The notes: generated from the letters alone by a model not told the origin. A stretch of 64,000 nt of DNA from Owenia fusiformis (GCA_903813345.2 CAIIXF020000001.1:52595885-52659884); one strand, 5' to 3'. Counted from the stretch's first letter, positions 12,001-27,000 are shown. A program made the numbers and translations.

Positions 12001-15000
12001 GCTGGAAGTAGGAACTCTGTTTAAGATAATAACGTACCATCAGAAAGAGATTTTGTCATGCTTTGAATGGAACAAGTTTGAAGAAAAACGGTGCAGTATG
12101 AGACTCGTAATCCTTGATTTTCAAATATCCGGTACGTCAAAAATTCAAATTAACGGTCGAAGTTAGGACCGCGTGGCAATTATATCGAGTGACAATGTAC
12201 TAACGACGAACAGGACGTGGGGCAAAGGTTGAACTGTCTCAGAATGTATTGGGAACGAGGTAGAAATAAAGAATTCATATGAACGAGTCATGCAAGATAC
12301 TAAAGAGATACAAATGCATTTTGATACTCAGATTTTGGGCAATTAAAACTCCCTGTCTGCATTGAGTAGTTATTTATTGTCCGGTGTATAATTTTTAAAC
12401 ATTATCCTAATTTTTCACAAAACTTTTTTTGATTCTGCAATAGTTAATGGTTGACATCTATGGCACACTAAAAACGGATTTTTTTTATGCAGGGTACGTA
12501 CATGATACAAATCAAATCTTGGCTCTACTACAAACTATTACACACTTACTTCAACAGTTCAATATATCGCAAAACACAGTTTTGATTTTGAACAATATCA
12601 CCAATGGGAGAAATTCTTAAATCTAAATGTTTGGAAAGGAATAGCCTACGTTTCTACTAAAACATACAAACCTCTTATATTATGATGAAAAAAGGATAGA
12701 CATCTGATATGTATAATGCCACATATATAAGTTATACGAAATGAGCATATTTTATTGATTTATCGAAAATTTGGACGAAATCTTAACAGTGGGTGGTACT
12801 GAACAACCAAAATCTTCTTTTTAGATATTTTTCAGGGTAGAAATATTATCAATTGATATTGGAAAACATATTTAACCATATTTTATTGAGAAAAGGGAAT
12901 GAAAAAAATCATCAAATGAATATAATTGTCACGGACGTCCATACGTTATTCTAATGAGATAGATGTTCCTTTCGCCAGAATATTCTCTTCGACTGTGATA
13001 ATTGTCTAAAATGTTGGCGGCAGTCTTGAATTTTCACCAAGAAGGAGTGCGATTCGTGCTGGACAATGCGGTTCAAAATTTGTAGAATGTCCATATAAGT
13101 CTATGTGCCGAGAATCTAGTAAGAATATATATATGATCGTGAACTTTCGGACCCATTATTGACCGGGCTAACCGATGTCAACGTGATACCAATGTTATGC
13201 TGTCCTGATTCGCGAGGTTGCGACAAGATTCGTTACTAAGAAATTTAATTTTTTAATTTTCGGAGAACTGGGTTTCGGAGAACTGGGTTTCGGAAAAATG
13301 GGTTTCGGAAAACTGGGTTTCGGACAACTGGGTTTCGGACAACTGGGTTTCGGACAACTGGGTTTCGGACAACTGGGTTTCGGACAACTGGGTTTCGGAC
13401 AACTGGGTTTCGGACAACTGGGTTTCGGACAACTGGGTTGACCCCACTTCAGCCATATATAAATAAAATAGCACAGATGTCAAAAGTACATTTTATGTAC
13501 AATACAATTTAAATTCCTTTGCATTTTGGATAAAATCACATTCCAATTTTTATAATCTCCTTACATGTATTTACTCCTTTTCATAATACTAACAAAGAAT
13601 GGGATCAGATTTCCAATATCAAATTAAAATCCTACTGAGATTTAAAATTCTGAGCTAAATCCTCTGTGGTGTCAGGAAATAACCTAAAATAAGCAATTTT
13701 TGATTCACATAATACATATAAACAAAGATTATATGAATGCCTAGCCTATGCTATCTTTTTTCAAGGAAAATACAAGTATTACCATATAAATGTTTGTTTA
13801 AAAATCAGTTCAGTTGACTCATGAGAAAACTAAGTAAATATGAAGCATATCCCATGATATGGTTACTTCCTGCAACTTTAACTAGAGATCCTCTAAATTC
13901 CATATCCCATGATTAATGTTATAGTATCTGAATGATGACATACATGTATACCTTAGATATTAATTCTATTTGTTAATATTGATTTTATGCCCTCTCATGC
14001 AGAGAGTGGATTGAAATTAACACTTAAAAGCATGGGATATATTAAGCATGTCCAATATTTATTTGGTATTGAGAAGATATTTCATGGTTTTTGGAGAAAC
14101 ACTCTTCATTTTGTGGGGAGAAACATATATCTGAGTCAAGTGTCAAAAATGTGAGATATTAAATGGGAGAATAGTCATTTATGAGAAGAGACAAATAAGG
14201 CATCTCAAATGTAAGATAAATTCATGGGAAATTCAAAATATAGGGAGATATAAATCATATCGATGGATATCACATTTACATTTAAAAATATGTAATTCAT
14301 ACTCAACTTTAACACACAAAATACAATAGAAGCTATATCTCCATTAAACATGGAATACATCGTCTAAAAATACCAGCTATAGACATTTATTAAGTAAGCA
14401 AGAGATAACTTACCTGTAATACTTAATTACAATTTCCTTATATCCATCTTTGTCCGCGAAGAATTTATTTGCCTGTCAAATATAAAATTGATTCTAAGGC
14501 TATTAGGCTGTAAAACATGTATGTACTGTAATTTATTTTACATATAGTATTCCCTTTGAATATTAATGAAGCATGCAATGAGTGAAACGCAATTACATGT
14601 AGATTAAAGTTGCACTGGAAACCTGTTTATATTTTTGCGTAACGATCTGTCAGTTCACTTCTATTATAAATTGTACGTGCATTTCAATAAACATTTTCAC
14701 AAAAACCTTCACAAAATAAACCTACAAATTATATGTAAATGTACACTAGTTAAAGTTATTCAATTATTTGAAAACGTTTATTGATTTCTTATTAGAGAAA
14801 GCAATATAGGTATGTTTATTATGCATATCTGATTTGTACTTAAAAACAATCCTTAATTATAACATCAACATACATATGTATATGAAACGAGGCATTAAAA
14901 TGACCCCACCTGTTATTAAGTACCAAGTTATTGCAAATCCTTACAAAAAATGTAACAATTCATTTCCGAAATACCACTGAATGCCAAACTCTGAGCACTA

Positions 15001-18000
15001 GTCACAAAACAATGGGTTTAATGAGACATTACCATGCAAAAATATCACCACCTGTCATTTGTTACAGATGCCGAATGCCATCCACTGAATCCCACCAAAC
15101 GCCAACCACCGAACACCATCAACAAAAAAGTTGGAGACCATAACTCTATGTCATCTCTAGTGATGATGACATAACAATGTACAATTGACAAATATCTGAT
15201 CGTTGAACCTATCAAAGTTTCGTTAGTTTTAAAAGGGAGACATACAGCAGATATCAACAAACTTTTAGAGGTCCTATGTGAAGTTTAAACCACTTTATTT
15301 CTATCTAATTTAGAGCTCGACTAACATATACTGTACTGAATATATAGATAATAATTCATTTCTTATCTTACCTCTTCCTTTAATAAATTAGTAAGACTTT
15401 TACTTCTGTCCGATTTCAAGTCTTTATAGTCATTACTGTACTGCAAGTTTGTTATATGAATCTCAATGCCTATTGTTATGATCGCTGTAATAGAAATGGA
15501 GACTCGTGTTTACACTGTACATACACAGCCAATGTAGTTGGATATAACCTATTGATATTTCCCTTTAAATCATCAAAAGTCGATGTGAACTAGGTTTGAG
15601 TTAATATGATCAAATAGGTCGCTATATGTTTCATGGGTGGATACAATAAAGCATTAGTATGTACATATTTGGTCATCAACTTACAAAATACCTGTTTCGA
15701 TATTATACTTACATGTTATGTGGCACTGTTGGTAAATACAAATCGTCTTATGTGAGATAATGGGGACCTGGTCATGATGCCCAATCTTCCCATTGGTGAC
15801 AGGTCCTCCTGATAGAGGATATAGCATATAGACACATCCTTCCAATGAGGTATCCTCTGAGTCATCAGATGGCCTTATATTGCGGGTGAAAGTCATAGTG
15901 GTGAAGCCATCATTGGTACTGATAGAGGGAGAGGCCAGGTTTTGTTCAGCATCTTCTTTTGGAGTGTTCCATGAACTGGCCCACCTTAATTTACATTTGG
16001 AGGGATAAATTCTATTTCTGACAAAATGAGCTTGATGTTTGTATTATCTTTAAGTAAATGTGGATTATACAGTACTAGATATAGTATGCAATCCAGCTAT
16101 AACAATCATTTGATTCTTTTTTTATAAGTAAATGAAATAAGATATCATACCGTTATATATCACAAACTACACAACATAATATACCTTGTATACACAATAC
16201 CAAACAAAACTACAAAATACTGCACCATTACAACCACACCAAACCAAACCAAACAATACCATACCATACAAAACTGTGCCATGCCATACCATTCAATACT
16301 ATACCAAACAATACCATACCACATCACCAAAATATTATATATCATCCCATACCATACTAAACATGATACCACACAATTCCATACCATATCACCATACCAT
16401 CCCATACTAAACCATATCACACTAAACCACACCATGCTATGCCATACAACACCATACCAATCATATTATACAAAACCATGGCATTGTGTGATGTTGTTTG
16501 GTATAGTAGAGTATGGTAGGACATGTCACAGTTTTGTATGGGATGGTATGGGAGGATATGTATAGTGATATGGTGCAGTGCAATGTTGTTTTGTTTGGTA
16601 TGGTATGACATGGTTTGTCAGAGTGTTTCTAACACCTTCATTGTCCAACAATCAGGCTTTGCCCATTGTTTCATCAGCCTTGACATTTGCCAGTAGCCAA
16701 TATTATAAGTGGTTAACTCAAAATGTTCATTTTATGAAAGGACTTTAACAAAAGATAAGGTCTACGTATACTTTCTAAACATGTACTTCAGTTTAAATAT
16801 ATTTGGACTTTTAACATAATATTGACGCTCCCAGGTAACTGTATCTATTTGTACTTACATGTCTTTCACAACAGCAGTAGCATCACTCGTCCATCCCAAG
16901 ACTATGTCACTGCCAGGCTGTGTATTAAAGCATATGTTATTTATAAGGTTGTATATAGAGGTTATTTACTGAGAGGGATTCAATATGGGTTTATTGAAAC
17001 TTTATTCCGAGGGACAATATGATATTGTCACGAGGAATAATCCATATTTTACAATTCACCTTCTATTCGTTAATAGGCTTTTATAGCTTCTTTCTCCTTA
17101 CTTTTCGAAATCTCTATTTTGAACTTCATGGTAAAATGATCTTCCTCACATAAGAACATCATTATACCACGCTCTATCAACCCAACTGAACGAAATAGGA
17201 AGCTTTGTTTATCAAAAATTCCCAGTTGGTGACTACAATTTTCATGAGCGGGATTGGGAGGTGAATTGGGAAAAAGTAGTATCATGGGATAATATTGGTT
17301 ATCACTTTACAAAGTACACATGAAACAAAATCATAGATGAGATATTTTTTTATGATCTGATTTGTATAAAAAAATATTTTCTAAAGAATGTAGAAATTAA
17401 GCAAGTGATATCTACAGGGTGTCAAATAAAAATGTTCTCCTCCCTTAGCTTTAACATCCACATAATGTTGCATAACTTTTTTGTCTGCTTGATATCTGAA
17501 TTGTGCTTTGGCACACTGAAACTAGGTTTCTGGGAGAAACTCAAAGAAAGTTTCAGATGACTAGCTCAACTCGATGCACTTTTATGCACAATAGTTCATA
17601 AAGAACATATCTATTTGACACCCTGTACAGTCATATGTAACATTAAAATTTTTTGTCATATATGAAGCTAGCCGAGCATCAACATTTTTCATCAAAGTTT
17701 TTGTTTTTATGAGCCTTCCTGATACATTTTGATAAGCATGATTCTCTGGAAACCTACCATTATATTGTTACTGGAGAATCCTATTCCGATCCATCTGTCT
17801 CCACTATTTTTTCCCTTTACAATGAATGTAACACTTTCTGTGTATTTGTCATATGTAAATGAGGCATGGTAGTCACATTCATTACCCTGGCAACCTGAGG
17901 GGTGTGCATACAAAGGCCCTGAACATGTAGCAAAGTTTCTATGGGCTGAAATAAGGATTGGGAAGTGAAGCTTTTCATTTTTATGTTGTCAGCATTGGCA

Positions 18001-21000
18001 CCATTTTGGATTTTCCATCCTAAAATCTTGTAAATCTTGTAAAGTCTTGTCTACGTGTTTTCAGGTTAACTGTTTGACGGATCAATTTCAAATTTTTAGA
18101 GATGATTCTTTGTATGAAAATCTTGAACTGATTAGTTTACCCACATTCTGGGTAAATTTAAGGTGGCTATTTTCCATTTTCTGGCCTTAAATCTTCTCTT
18201 CTCAAAAGTCTTGTCTACATGTTTTGTGGCAAACCAGTTGACAGATCAGTTTCTGAATGAAAATTTCAAAGTACTTAGCTTATGGGCAGTCCGGGTAAAT
18301 TAAGGTGGCCACATTTACAGTAATTGGTAAGTACAATAACCGCTATGTGCAATAAAACTCATGCAATCCACAAATAAGTTTATTTTTCCATAAGTGTCAC
18401 AAGGACTTTATTTATCTGTTTTCTAAAGGTGTGATCTCAGGACATGCACATAAAGTGTGTCAACTTACCATGGAAATCCAATGTTACAATACCACGTTGT
18501 TTATTCGAGTGACCAGAAGACTGGCGTCCATGGTACTTTAACTCATCATCTCGATAGAACCCTAGATCAGAAGCGTTCCCAAGGTCCAGTTCAGTCTTTG
18601 GATAGTGCCTGTAGGAGTCTGTCTCCTGACCCCTGGCCCAGATGACATGCATGGCCCCTGCCTCTAGACTGTGGTCTGCTTGCTCACTAGCTGTTAGTAA
18701 ACAAAAACTGTTGGATCTATGGGTGTGCTATTGTTTGTTTGCTTGGTTGTTTGCACATGGAGGCCGATTTGTTATATGACATCCTTCATATGCAATAGCC
18801 CGTGTCTTGCAATGTACATGTAATGCCAATAATGATTGACTAGGCTACTGATGAAAAAGACTGAAACAATCTCTCATAAGTACTGGTATATCAAATTTTA
18901 CCTTTGATTTTTTTTCTTATTTTAATGGTTGTCCATCCATCAACCTCTGCCCCTACAGCTCCCGTTAGGCTCTCAGTACCCCCATAGATGGCATCAAATC
19001 TGGGGGTAGAGCGGTCCCTGGTATAGTAGTCACCCACACGACTGAGAATCCCCCGAGCTGTACCAACCACAAGATCTGTGCAGTCCATGGGATGTAACTC
19101 TACAGCATCTAAATGCAAAAATAATTAAATCATCAGTATCATGTACAACCCAATATGCTTTCACAATAGAGAAAGAACAACTTGCTAACTAAATGATAGA
19201 CTTGCTAAATGTAAAATGCATTGGCTAAATGTATAACGTGCAGTGATCTCCCCATCATTAAATCAAGTGGACTCACCTGAGATTTTGAAAATAGGCTTGC
19301 ACCCACCTGAAAATCCATTTGCACCCACTTGAAAAAGAGAAAAATTGTGAAAATTGGCATGTTTTGACCAATTTGGTCTGAACTGTGAAAATGAGAATTT
19401 TGCACCTACCTGAGAAAAAATCCTGGGTAGATCACTGACATGCTATCTTTATCCTCTAAATATGCAGTAAAATTCTTTACTTAGCCACTTGCTTTGCTTC
19501 ATGTAAAACTTGGAAAACATGAACCTTAGTCTACCTTGATATTTCTTAAATGAGACTTGTTGCTAATTTTAAGATTTGAAAGAAATGTTTAAGACATCCT
19601 TAATAACTCCAAGACTTAAAGGAACATTGAACCACAGAGACAATAAGATTATTAAGAAATCCTTTTCTGGCTTTAGAGATGATTGCATGGTTTAAAACCT
19701 CTTCTAAGAATTGAAAGTGTTATACAATCCTTTTCATCATAACATCTTTATATCAACGAGAAATAAGTTTTCGAGTTGAGAAAACACTGATAATGTTACT
19801 TCTATGAAGAGGTGAACTCAACATGTTAAACATTTGAAGATTTTTAAGAAACATTTAATAAATGAAGTGAATCGACCATGTGTGTGCGTCAATGACCACA
19901 CTTCCAGTACAACACACTTAAATATTGATTTTATTAATCAGAAAATGTATTATTTATTTGCCCAAATGTGCTTAAACTGCTAAATGTAAAGCTAGCCTGC
20001 TAAAAAATATAAAAGGCTTGTTATGTGTGAATTACGATACTTTAAGTTAAATACTAGTATAAGATGTGCTGCATTTAGTAATATCTAGCTACATGCCCTT
20101 GTGACCCCAACCACATACCCCCCACAAGTAGTGAAGTAGAAAAAGGGGGATGTCCAGAAATTTGAAGCAAGACTTAGGTATCTAGTAGTGCAAGGCTTGC
20201 CCGCTAGAGTAAGCTATATATTCTATGCTATACTATTTTAATGTAAGACTTGCCTGTTGGTTCAGGTTCTGGTTCAGGCTCTGGAGAACCACCGATGTCA
20301 TCATGAGTAGTGTGATCATCTGCATGTCGTTTCTTCCTAACTGTCTCACATATAGTACTATCTATGCATTGTTTATTAACAGATGAACGCCTGTTAGAAA
20401 TATGATAGCCAGTGGTTGCTGAAGTACCACTGCCTGTTACACTCCCACCCCAGGCATAGAGGAAATAATAGCAGCCAGTAGTGAAGTCAAAGTCATTACT
20501 GTCACCAGTGTTCCTACTACGGTTGAACCTTAGAGTCATGACCCCATTTTGCAAGCCCCCATCACCAACTCCAATATCCTGGGAGCTATCCAATTGGGGT
20601 TCACTCCTCGATGATGCATATCTGTCAGTGACAACTGGGATACCATTGTCCAGCCAACCAATATAAATGTCAGTGTTGGGCATGAGTTTGTCATTACTAA
20701 AGCCTACGGAAACCCATCTGTCAGGAGTTGTTGACCTCAGGGTGAACAGTATGTCATCTGTTTCCTGATTCCATTCCCACTGCAGGTGATATGTACACCG
20801 AGTGTTATCTGAGTTACAATTATGGGTGAACTCATCTCTGCAGGTTTGGGATGCAGATGTTGTAGGGGGATCAGTTGTTGGGGATTGGGTTGTAGGGGGT
20901 TCAGTTGTACGGGGATCAGTTGTTGGGGATTGGGTAGTAGGGGGATCAGTTGTTCGGGATTGGGTAGTAGGGGGATCAGTTGTTGGGGATTGGGTAGTTG

Positions 21001-24000
21001 CGGGATCAGTTGTTGGGGATTCAGTTGTAGGGGAATCAGTTCTTGAGGATTGGGTTGTAGGGGGTTCAGTTGTACGGTAATGAGCTGTTGGGGATTGGGT
21101 TGTAGGGGATTCAGTTGTAGGGGAATTAGTTTTTGGGGATTGGGTTGTAGGGAGATCAGTTGTTGGGGATTGGGTTGTAGGGGAATCATTTATTGGGGAT
21201 TGGGTTGTAGGGGGATCAGTTGTTGGGGAATTAGTTTTTGGGGATTGGGTTGTAGGGAGATCAGTTGTAGGGGATTGGGTTGTAGGGGAATCATTTGTTG
21301 GGGATTGGGTTGTAGGGGGATCAGTTGTTGGGGATTGGGTTGTAGGGGGTTCAATTGTAGTGGGTACAGACTCCTGGGTCAGGCATATCATTTCGGGAGT
21401 TGATCCTTTATTTCCTCCATGCCAACTGATATCTCCACTGCCTAGAGCCCCCATTGCATAGAGCAAATGATAACAGTTGTCACCCCCTAGAATGAAATCA
21501 TTGCTGTCATTTGTCTCTAGAGCTCTACTAAACTGAAGTGTCACAATTCCATCTTCAATTGAACCTTTTAAGTTGCTCACATCTTGTTGCTCGTCTTTTT
21601 TTGGCCTTCTCTTTGAATTTTCTGGATTATAGCGATCTGATATGACAACATTTTTGTCCATCATCCAGCCTATGTACATATCAGAGTCAAACATGAGTCT
21701 GTTTTTACTAAGTCCAATTGCAAGGTACTTATTGGTAATATTAGAACTAAGAGTGAAAGTGATGCTTTCTGCAGCATCATTATATGTCCAACATGCTTTG
21801 TAGAAACCACAGGTACCACCTGATTTGATACAGTCAACCATGAAACTTCCTGTACAGGGGAGAGGCAGTGGGAGGGTCGGGTCCCTAGTAGTGGGATTTG
21901 TAGGTTCAGGTTCAGGTTCTGGGACACTTACAACACCTTCTACTGGGAAGTTCAGACATGTAGAATCAATTCCTGGAAGAGAAAAATTGTTGCAAAACTA
22001 AGTTTTGAAACAGCATTACCAGGGTGTAGCATATCTCAACAAGGCATAAACATGCAAAATGGCACCACCTGCCATTTGTTACAGATGACAGATGCTTAAC
22101 ACCGACTGACAAACACCAACTGGAAAACACCATCCAGAAAAAAAGTGGAGACCATAACAATATGTCACCACTTCCACGGTGTCCAATACTACCCAACGTA
22201 AATTGTTCCGGACTTGTTTTCCACAATAATTTGGACTCGATATATGGAAAAGTGTAGAGGTAGGTTCGTAAATTTGGTTATGAAATTGCTTTCACTTGAC
22301 TCTATGTAAATATATTGGATTTAAATAACTTACCATACCATATATCCTAACGTCAGGCAACCGCACACGTGTTATTCGTACAAACCGTTTGCTATAGTCT
22401 TGTTATTTCGGGAAGTGAGCGATTCTGTCAGTGTTTTCACCTATTTTGCCTGAAAATCCCCAGCCTGTCTTGTATCCGATGAATACGCAGATTCATAATG
22501 AAAGTAGCCATATTGTGAATGTAAATCACAATTTAAAAGAGTCTAAATAAGTAGCAATTGTCGAAAGAATCTATATTCAAATTTAACCATTTGGACGTGA
22601 CCAAAATATTCCAGTTAATGATGTTGACTTGTTATTGGAACGATTCTGACTTGTAGAACAAATTGAGGTTAAACCATTTGGAAGTGTCTAACAACTCCAT
22701 AAACATTATATATTTCCAAAAAATCATCACAGTGGATGAGGACAGTGGAAGAAGTTGTCTGAGTGATACTATCTAAATGATTATCATTAATTAAACGTAT
22801 TAAGAGATACTTGTCAATGTTGAATCATAAAATCATTACAGATTTTGACTGTGAATTAATAAAACCAATATGGGAGAAAATTGAAAAAATACTAAAACTT
22901 AATATCAGATGGCAGGACATTGTACTGGGGAATATAAAAATCCATGAAAACAAGATCTCAATGTTCAGAGACTTATTATTGACTATTGTTGCTTACACTG
23001 TTTATTCAAACTGGATAGCTTTCTCGGAAAAGGCTGATCTCTATATAAATCTGAAGCTTGCAACATTGTATTTTTCGCTAATGTATATGAACATTCAAAT
23101 TGTAATCATGCTTCATTCTTCGCTAGGCATTTCATACTATTTTTAGTTCAATTTGTTTTATAATTGAACTGTATTATTCATGTATTTGTACATATGTTAA
23201 AAGTTAAATTGAATAAATTTTTAAAAAAAAATCAAAAAAAAAGTCTAGATTTATTATTTCGAATGAGTATTTTATTGTCACAGTTAAGGGAAAAAGTTCA
23301 GAATAAAAAATACTAAAGAAATCACGTGGTGTACCAATGTTTAAGTTTCTTTATTTCCTCCATGTTTGGGAGAGCATAAAAATGTACATCAAATTAAATT
23401 ACATAATTTACAAAGGTTAGAAGCATAAAAAAGAGATTCAACATATTTACAGAAGAATGTTCTTCAGATGTTCTATTTACATTGTTTAGGATGAAGGTAT
23501 ATTCAAGTATAGTCCCCAAGACTCGTGGAATCTTGTGAAACAAACCTGAAGAAACCTTTAATGTCAAACAGGCTTACGCTTCACATTATTATGAATTGCT
23601 CAAACATCAAATCATCCATGAACAACTCTTACCTACTGCCTAAAAGTGTGTGAGTTAGTTTTTCATCAGCGAGGTTAAACAGGTTTACACCCACACTTAT
23701 AGGTAGATGGTCGATGAGTTTCTCAAAAAAGATGTTCCTATGCAACTGTTACAATGATACATTTTATAACTTGGATCTGTGGCCAGGTTAATGAGGTTAC
23801 CAAGTGACCACGTGTATTTTGGAAACTTAAGACTATTTTGCCATGCAAAACACGGTTTAATATTTTGATGAATATGTTGAAATATAACAAGGTTATAGTT
23901 TGCTTGGACTCGATATTTCCACGACTCTTCTTCTTTTAGAAGTATATGGCCTTTTACAATATTTTTGAAAAGCCTCTTTTGAATGATTTTACCGCTTTTT

Positions 24001-27000
24001 TTAATTATCTACTAATTAAATATAAAGCACACTGGTTCCCCTTGGTTTACGTGGGAAAGACGATTTTCAAAAATTCATCAAATTTAGAAGAAAAAAATGG
24101 GAAAATTTGTGGCATTGGAAATGAAATCAAGTTACATTTCCATCAATATTATAAGTATTATCCTCGCAGGTTATGTAAATGAAAATTCAAACATAAAGAG
24201 GAGGGAGTTAAGGTTGCCAAACTTCTGGAGGGGAGTGTTTTTGCCAGAAAGACGATAGTATTAGCCTTGCACAAGTTTCAAATTGTGTGTCTAAAAAGGA
24301 TTTGACAGCATTCTTTAATAAAATGTTCATTTCTCAAAAACAAATTCAAGTTTATAATGATTCACAAGTTCATTTAAAATGTTTTCATTCCTCAAAACGT
24401 TCATGATTCTCATCATTTATGATAAAAAACAGTGGAACAGCGATAGAGAATGGAATGTTTTATTTTCAATTCAAATAAAGAACAAATACGTTTTTCAGCA
24501 TTAGTTGTTCTTTGTTGCAAGGCATCAAAATTTAAAAGAAATGTTTAATGTTAGAGCCTACAGAGCGCAGTGGATATATTGTTATTTCAATTTGGTCTTT
24601 TTGGAATTTCAGACTATGTTTCATTCCATTAATACAATACTACTTGTCATCTGTCACTGTGCGCCTAACAAAATGAATTAGCAAATAAAAATCTTTCGAT
24701 TTGAAATCTTTTCAAAATTCAGCTAAAAGCATGTTTCAGAATTCGTCATATCTGAGATAAACTCTAAAGAATGAATTGTATGTATGAAAAATACAAAAAA
24801 TGCTTTTATGTGAGGTACAACGATGAAAGGGGAGATTTGTGGATAACATAAAAAATCGAACCCCTGGTCACCAATTGCTGGCTACGCCACTGAAATGGTT
24901 GTGAAAAACAAGTCCGGAACGATTTACGTTGGGAAGTATAGGGCACCGTGACTTCTGGTCATAATGCAATCTACTTTAGCTGCAGACATGTACATTGCTT
25001 GCAGCCATTTTCATACAATTTGTTTTTTCAATGTTCACGATTAACTGCTGCTATATTGGTTCATTTTTTCAAAATGGCTGTCAAATTAGGAAGCCAGTAA
25101 AAAATTCGATGCCATGTCATTTTCAATATCAATAAAATCACCTCTCTTTTCAAAATAATAATTCATAAAACATAAAATCCCACAATGTTAAAATGTCACT
25201 CATTTTTCAAGGTGGCTGATAATCCCATATCAAGAGATCTTCGCATGCGCAGTCTTCACTGTGGATGCTGGGTGAACAAAGATGATAGCAAGACTGTCAT
25301 TGCATGACACACAAAGCAAAATGAAAAATTAATGAATATTGACAAGGCAAGTGATGTTATATCCACACATGGGATCATCTTCAGCATATAAACATATAGT
25401 TATTGGGTACATATGATATAACCTCGATACATTTATGTGTTGGTTTATATAATTAGTGATTTACCTTGAGGCCTCCAACCAAGGGCCACCCATGATGTTG
25501 TCTTGGCTTGAATGACCATCTCCATTTCACCTTCATCCTAACATGCAAACATTTTCTGACCATGAGATATTTTTACTATAATTTTTACTTTTGTTACTGT
25601 ATATGTATAATTGTTTAAGACAGTATGTAATATTCATTTTATAGTCTTGCATTCAGCTTTCAAGTATAACATTCAAGTGTCAAGTCTCAGACAAATTAAT
25701 ATTCAGCTGTGTCTCAGCAATCAGCAGTCAAGAATCATGTATTCAGAGGTCAAAGTTTACATTCAGAAGTCAAGTCTTGCATTCAGAAGTCAAAACTTGT
25801 TATCTAAAGTCAAGTCTTGTATTCAAATTGAAATTACTTCTTTATGTATTTTTACATGATTCTTCAGAGAGAGTGTACCTTACCTGTAGCACCCTATAGT
25901 ACAGATTGACCTCACCCAGATGGTCTAAAGTCTTTCTCTGATACAAGTTTGGGTCAAACTCAATGCTTGGCACTGTGGACTCTAAAGGCAGATATCAATC
26001 AAAATTATAATAAAAAAATGCAAAAAAGAAAAAGAATCAAATATACATGAACTATTAAATCATATTAAATTAGTAAATCATATAATCTAATAGAATAGTT
26101 TTAGAAATATATTAGCAGTTAAAAACTTTGTATGTTTGAATTCAAATATTCTTATTTCAGTTTTTGTGTGCTATATATTACAAATACTGCTGTCTCAATT
26201 TATAAGAAATATATATGAAGATAAATTCCTATCTTACTTCTCTGACAGGATCTACCAAACCATCCAGGCTGGCAATAACATTGTCTCTTTGGGTAGGAGG
26301 TGGCATCAATGTTGATGCATCTTCCATGACCCCCACAGTGGCTGTCTTCTTCACATTCATCTTCAAAAAAGCAAGTGTATAAAATAATTGTTGTGAAGTC
26401 AATAAAAACTCTGGCTCCATACACCCCCGAATGCGAATGCTTAGTAGGCAATTTCTCAAAATATAATATTTCCATAAAATAATGCATGTTTTGAAATTAT
26501 TTTGGTATATTTTCACAAATAGGTAGGGACTCGGAACCCTTTAATTTCATTTCATATCTACCTGTCAACGTATTTTACAATAGGTGTAAGGATAATCAGG
26601 GCATTAAATTAGGCTTTAGACTTGATAGATGGTGAATATAGTAAAAAAAAATTGAGGATTTCAATTGTCTGCTTTTATTCTTGAGAAAATCATTTACAAC
26701 AATCTAAAGCCATTACCTTTGTATTGACACTTATCCCCAGTGTATAAAGTGTCACAAATACATGTTTCATTCACATAAGCACCTTTACTGGAACACTTTT
26801 CATCATATGGTACATCTACAAACAAACAATACGCCCTTTCAGACCCTCACCATTATTTTTGATTCATTTTCTATATTTGTTCCCCAACTTTGCAGGTTTG
26901 CAGACTAAATGGCCAAGTGGTCTATAGGTTGGTGGCACATCAAACTCTGTGTAAAGATGATGAGCTCCCAGTATTTACTCACTTGGATATATTGTCAATA

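Noticed and set aside
16160-16611. Tyr/His/Trp-rich ORFs
   Set aside because: They are generated by the CCATA pentamer array on both strands.
20737-21403. Gly/Cys/Val-rich ORFs on the plus strand and a Leu/Pro frame on the minus strand
   Set aside because: They are shadows of the mucin-coding repeat of exon 9, which is in phase with DOMON sequence on both sides.
23946-24182. 78-residue ORF as an exon or small gene
   Set aside because: No motif, no promoter or splice context, antisense to the host gene intron.
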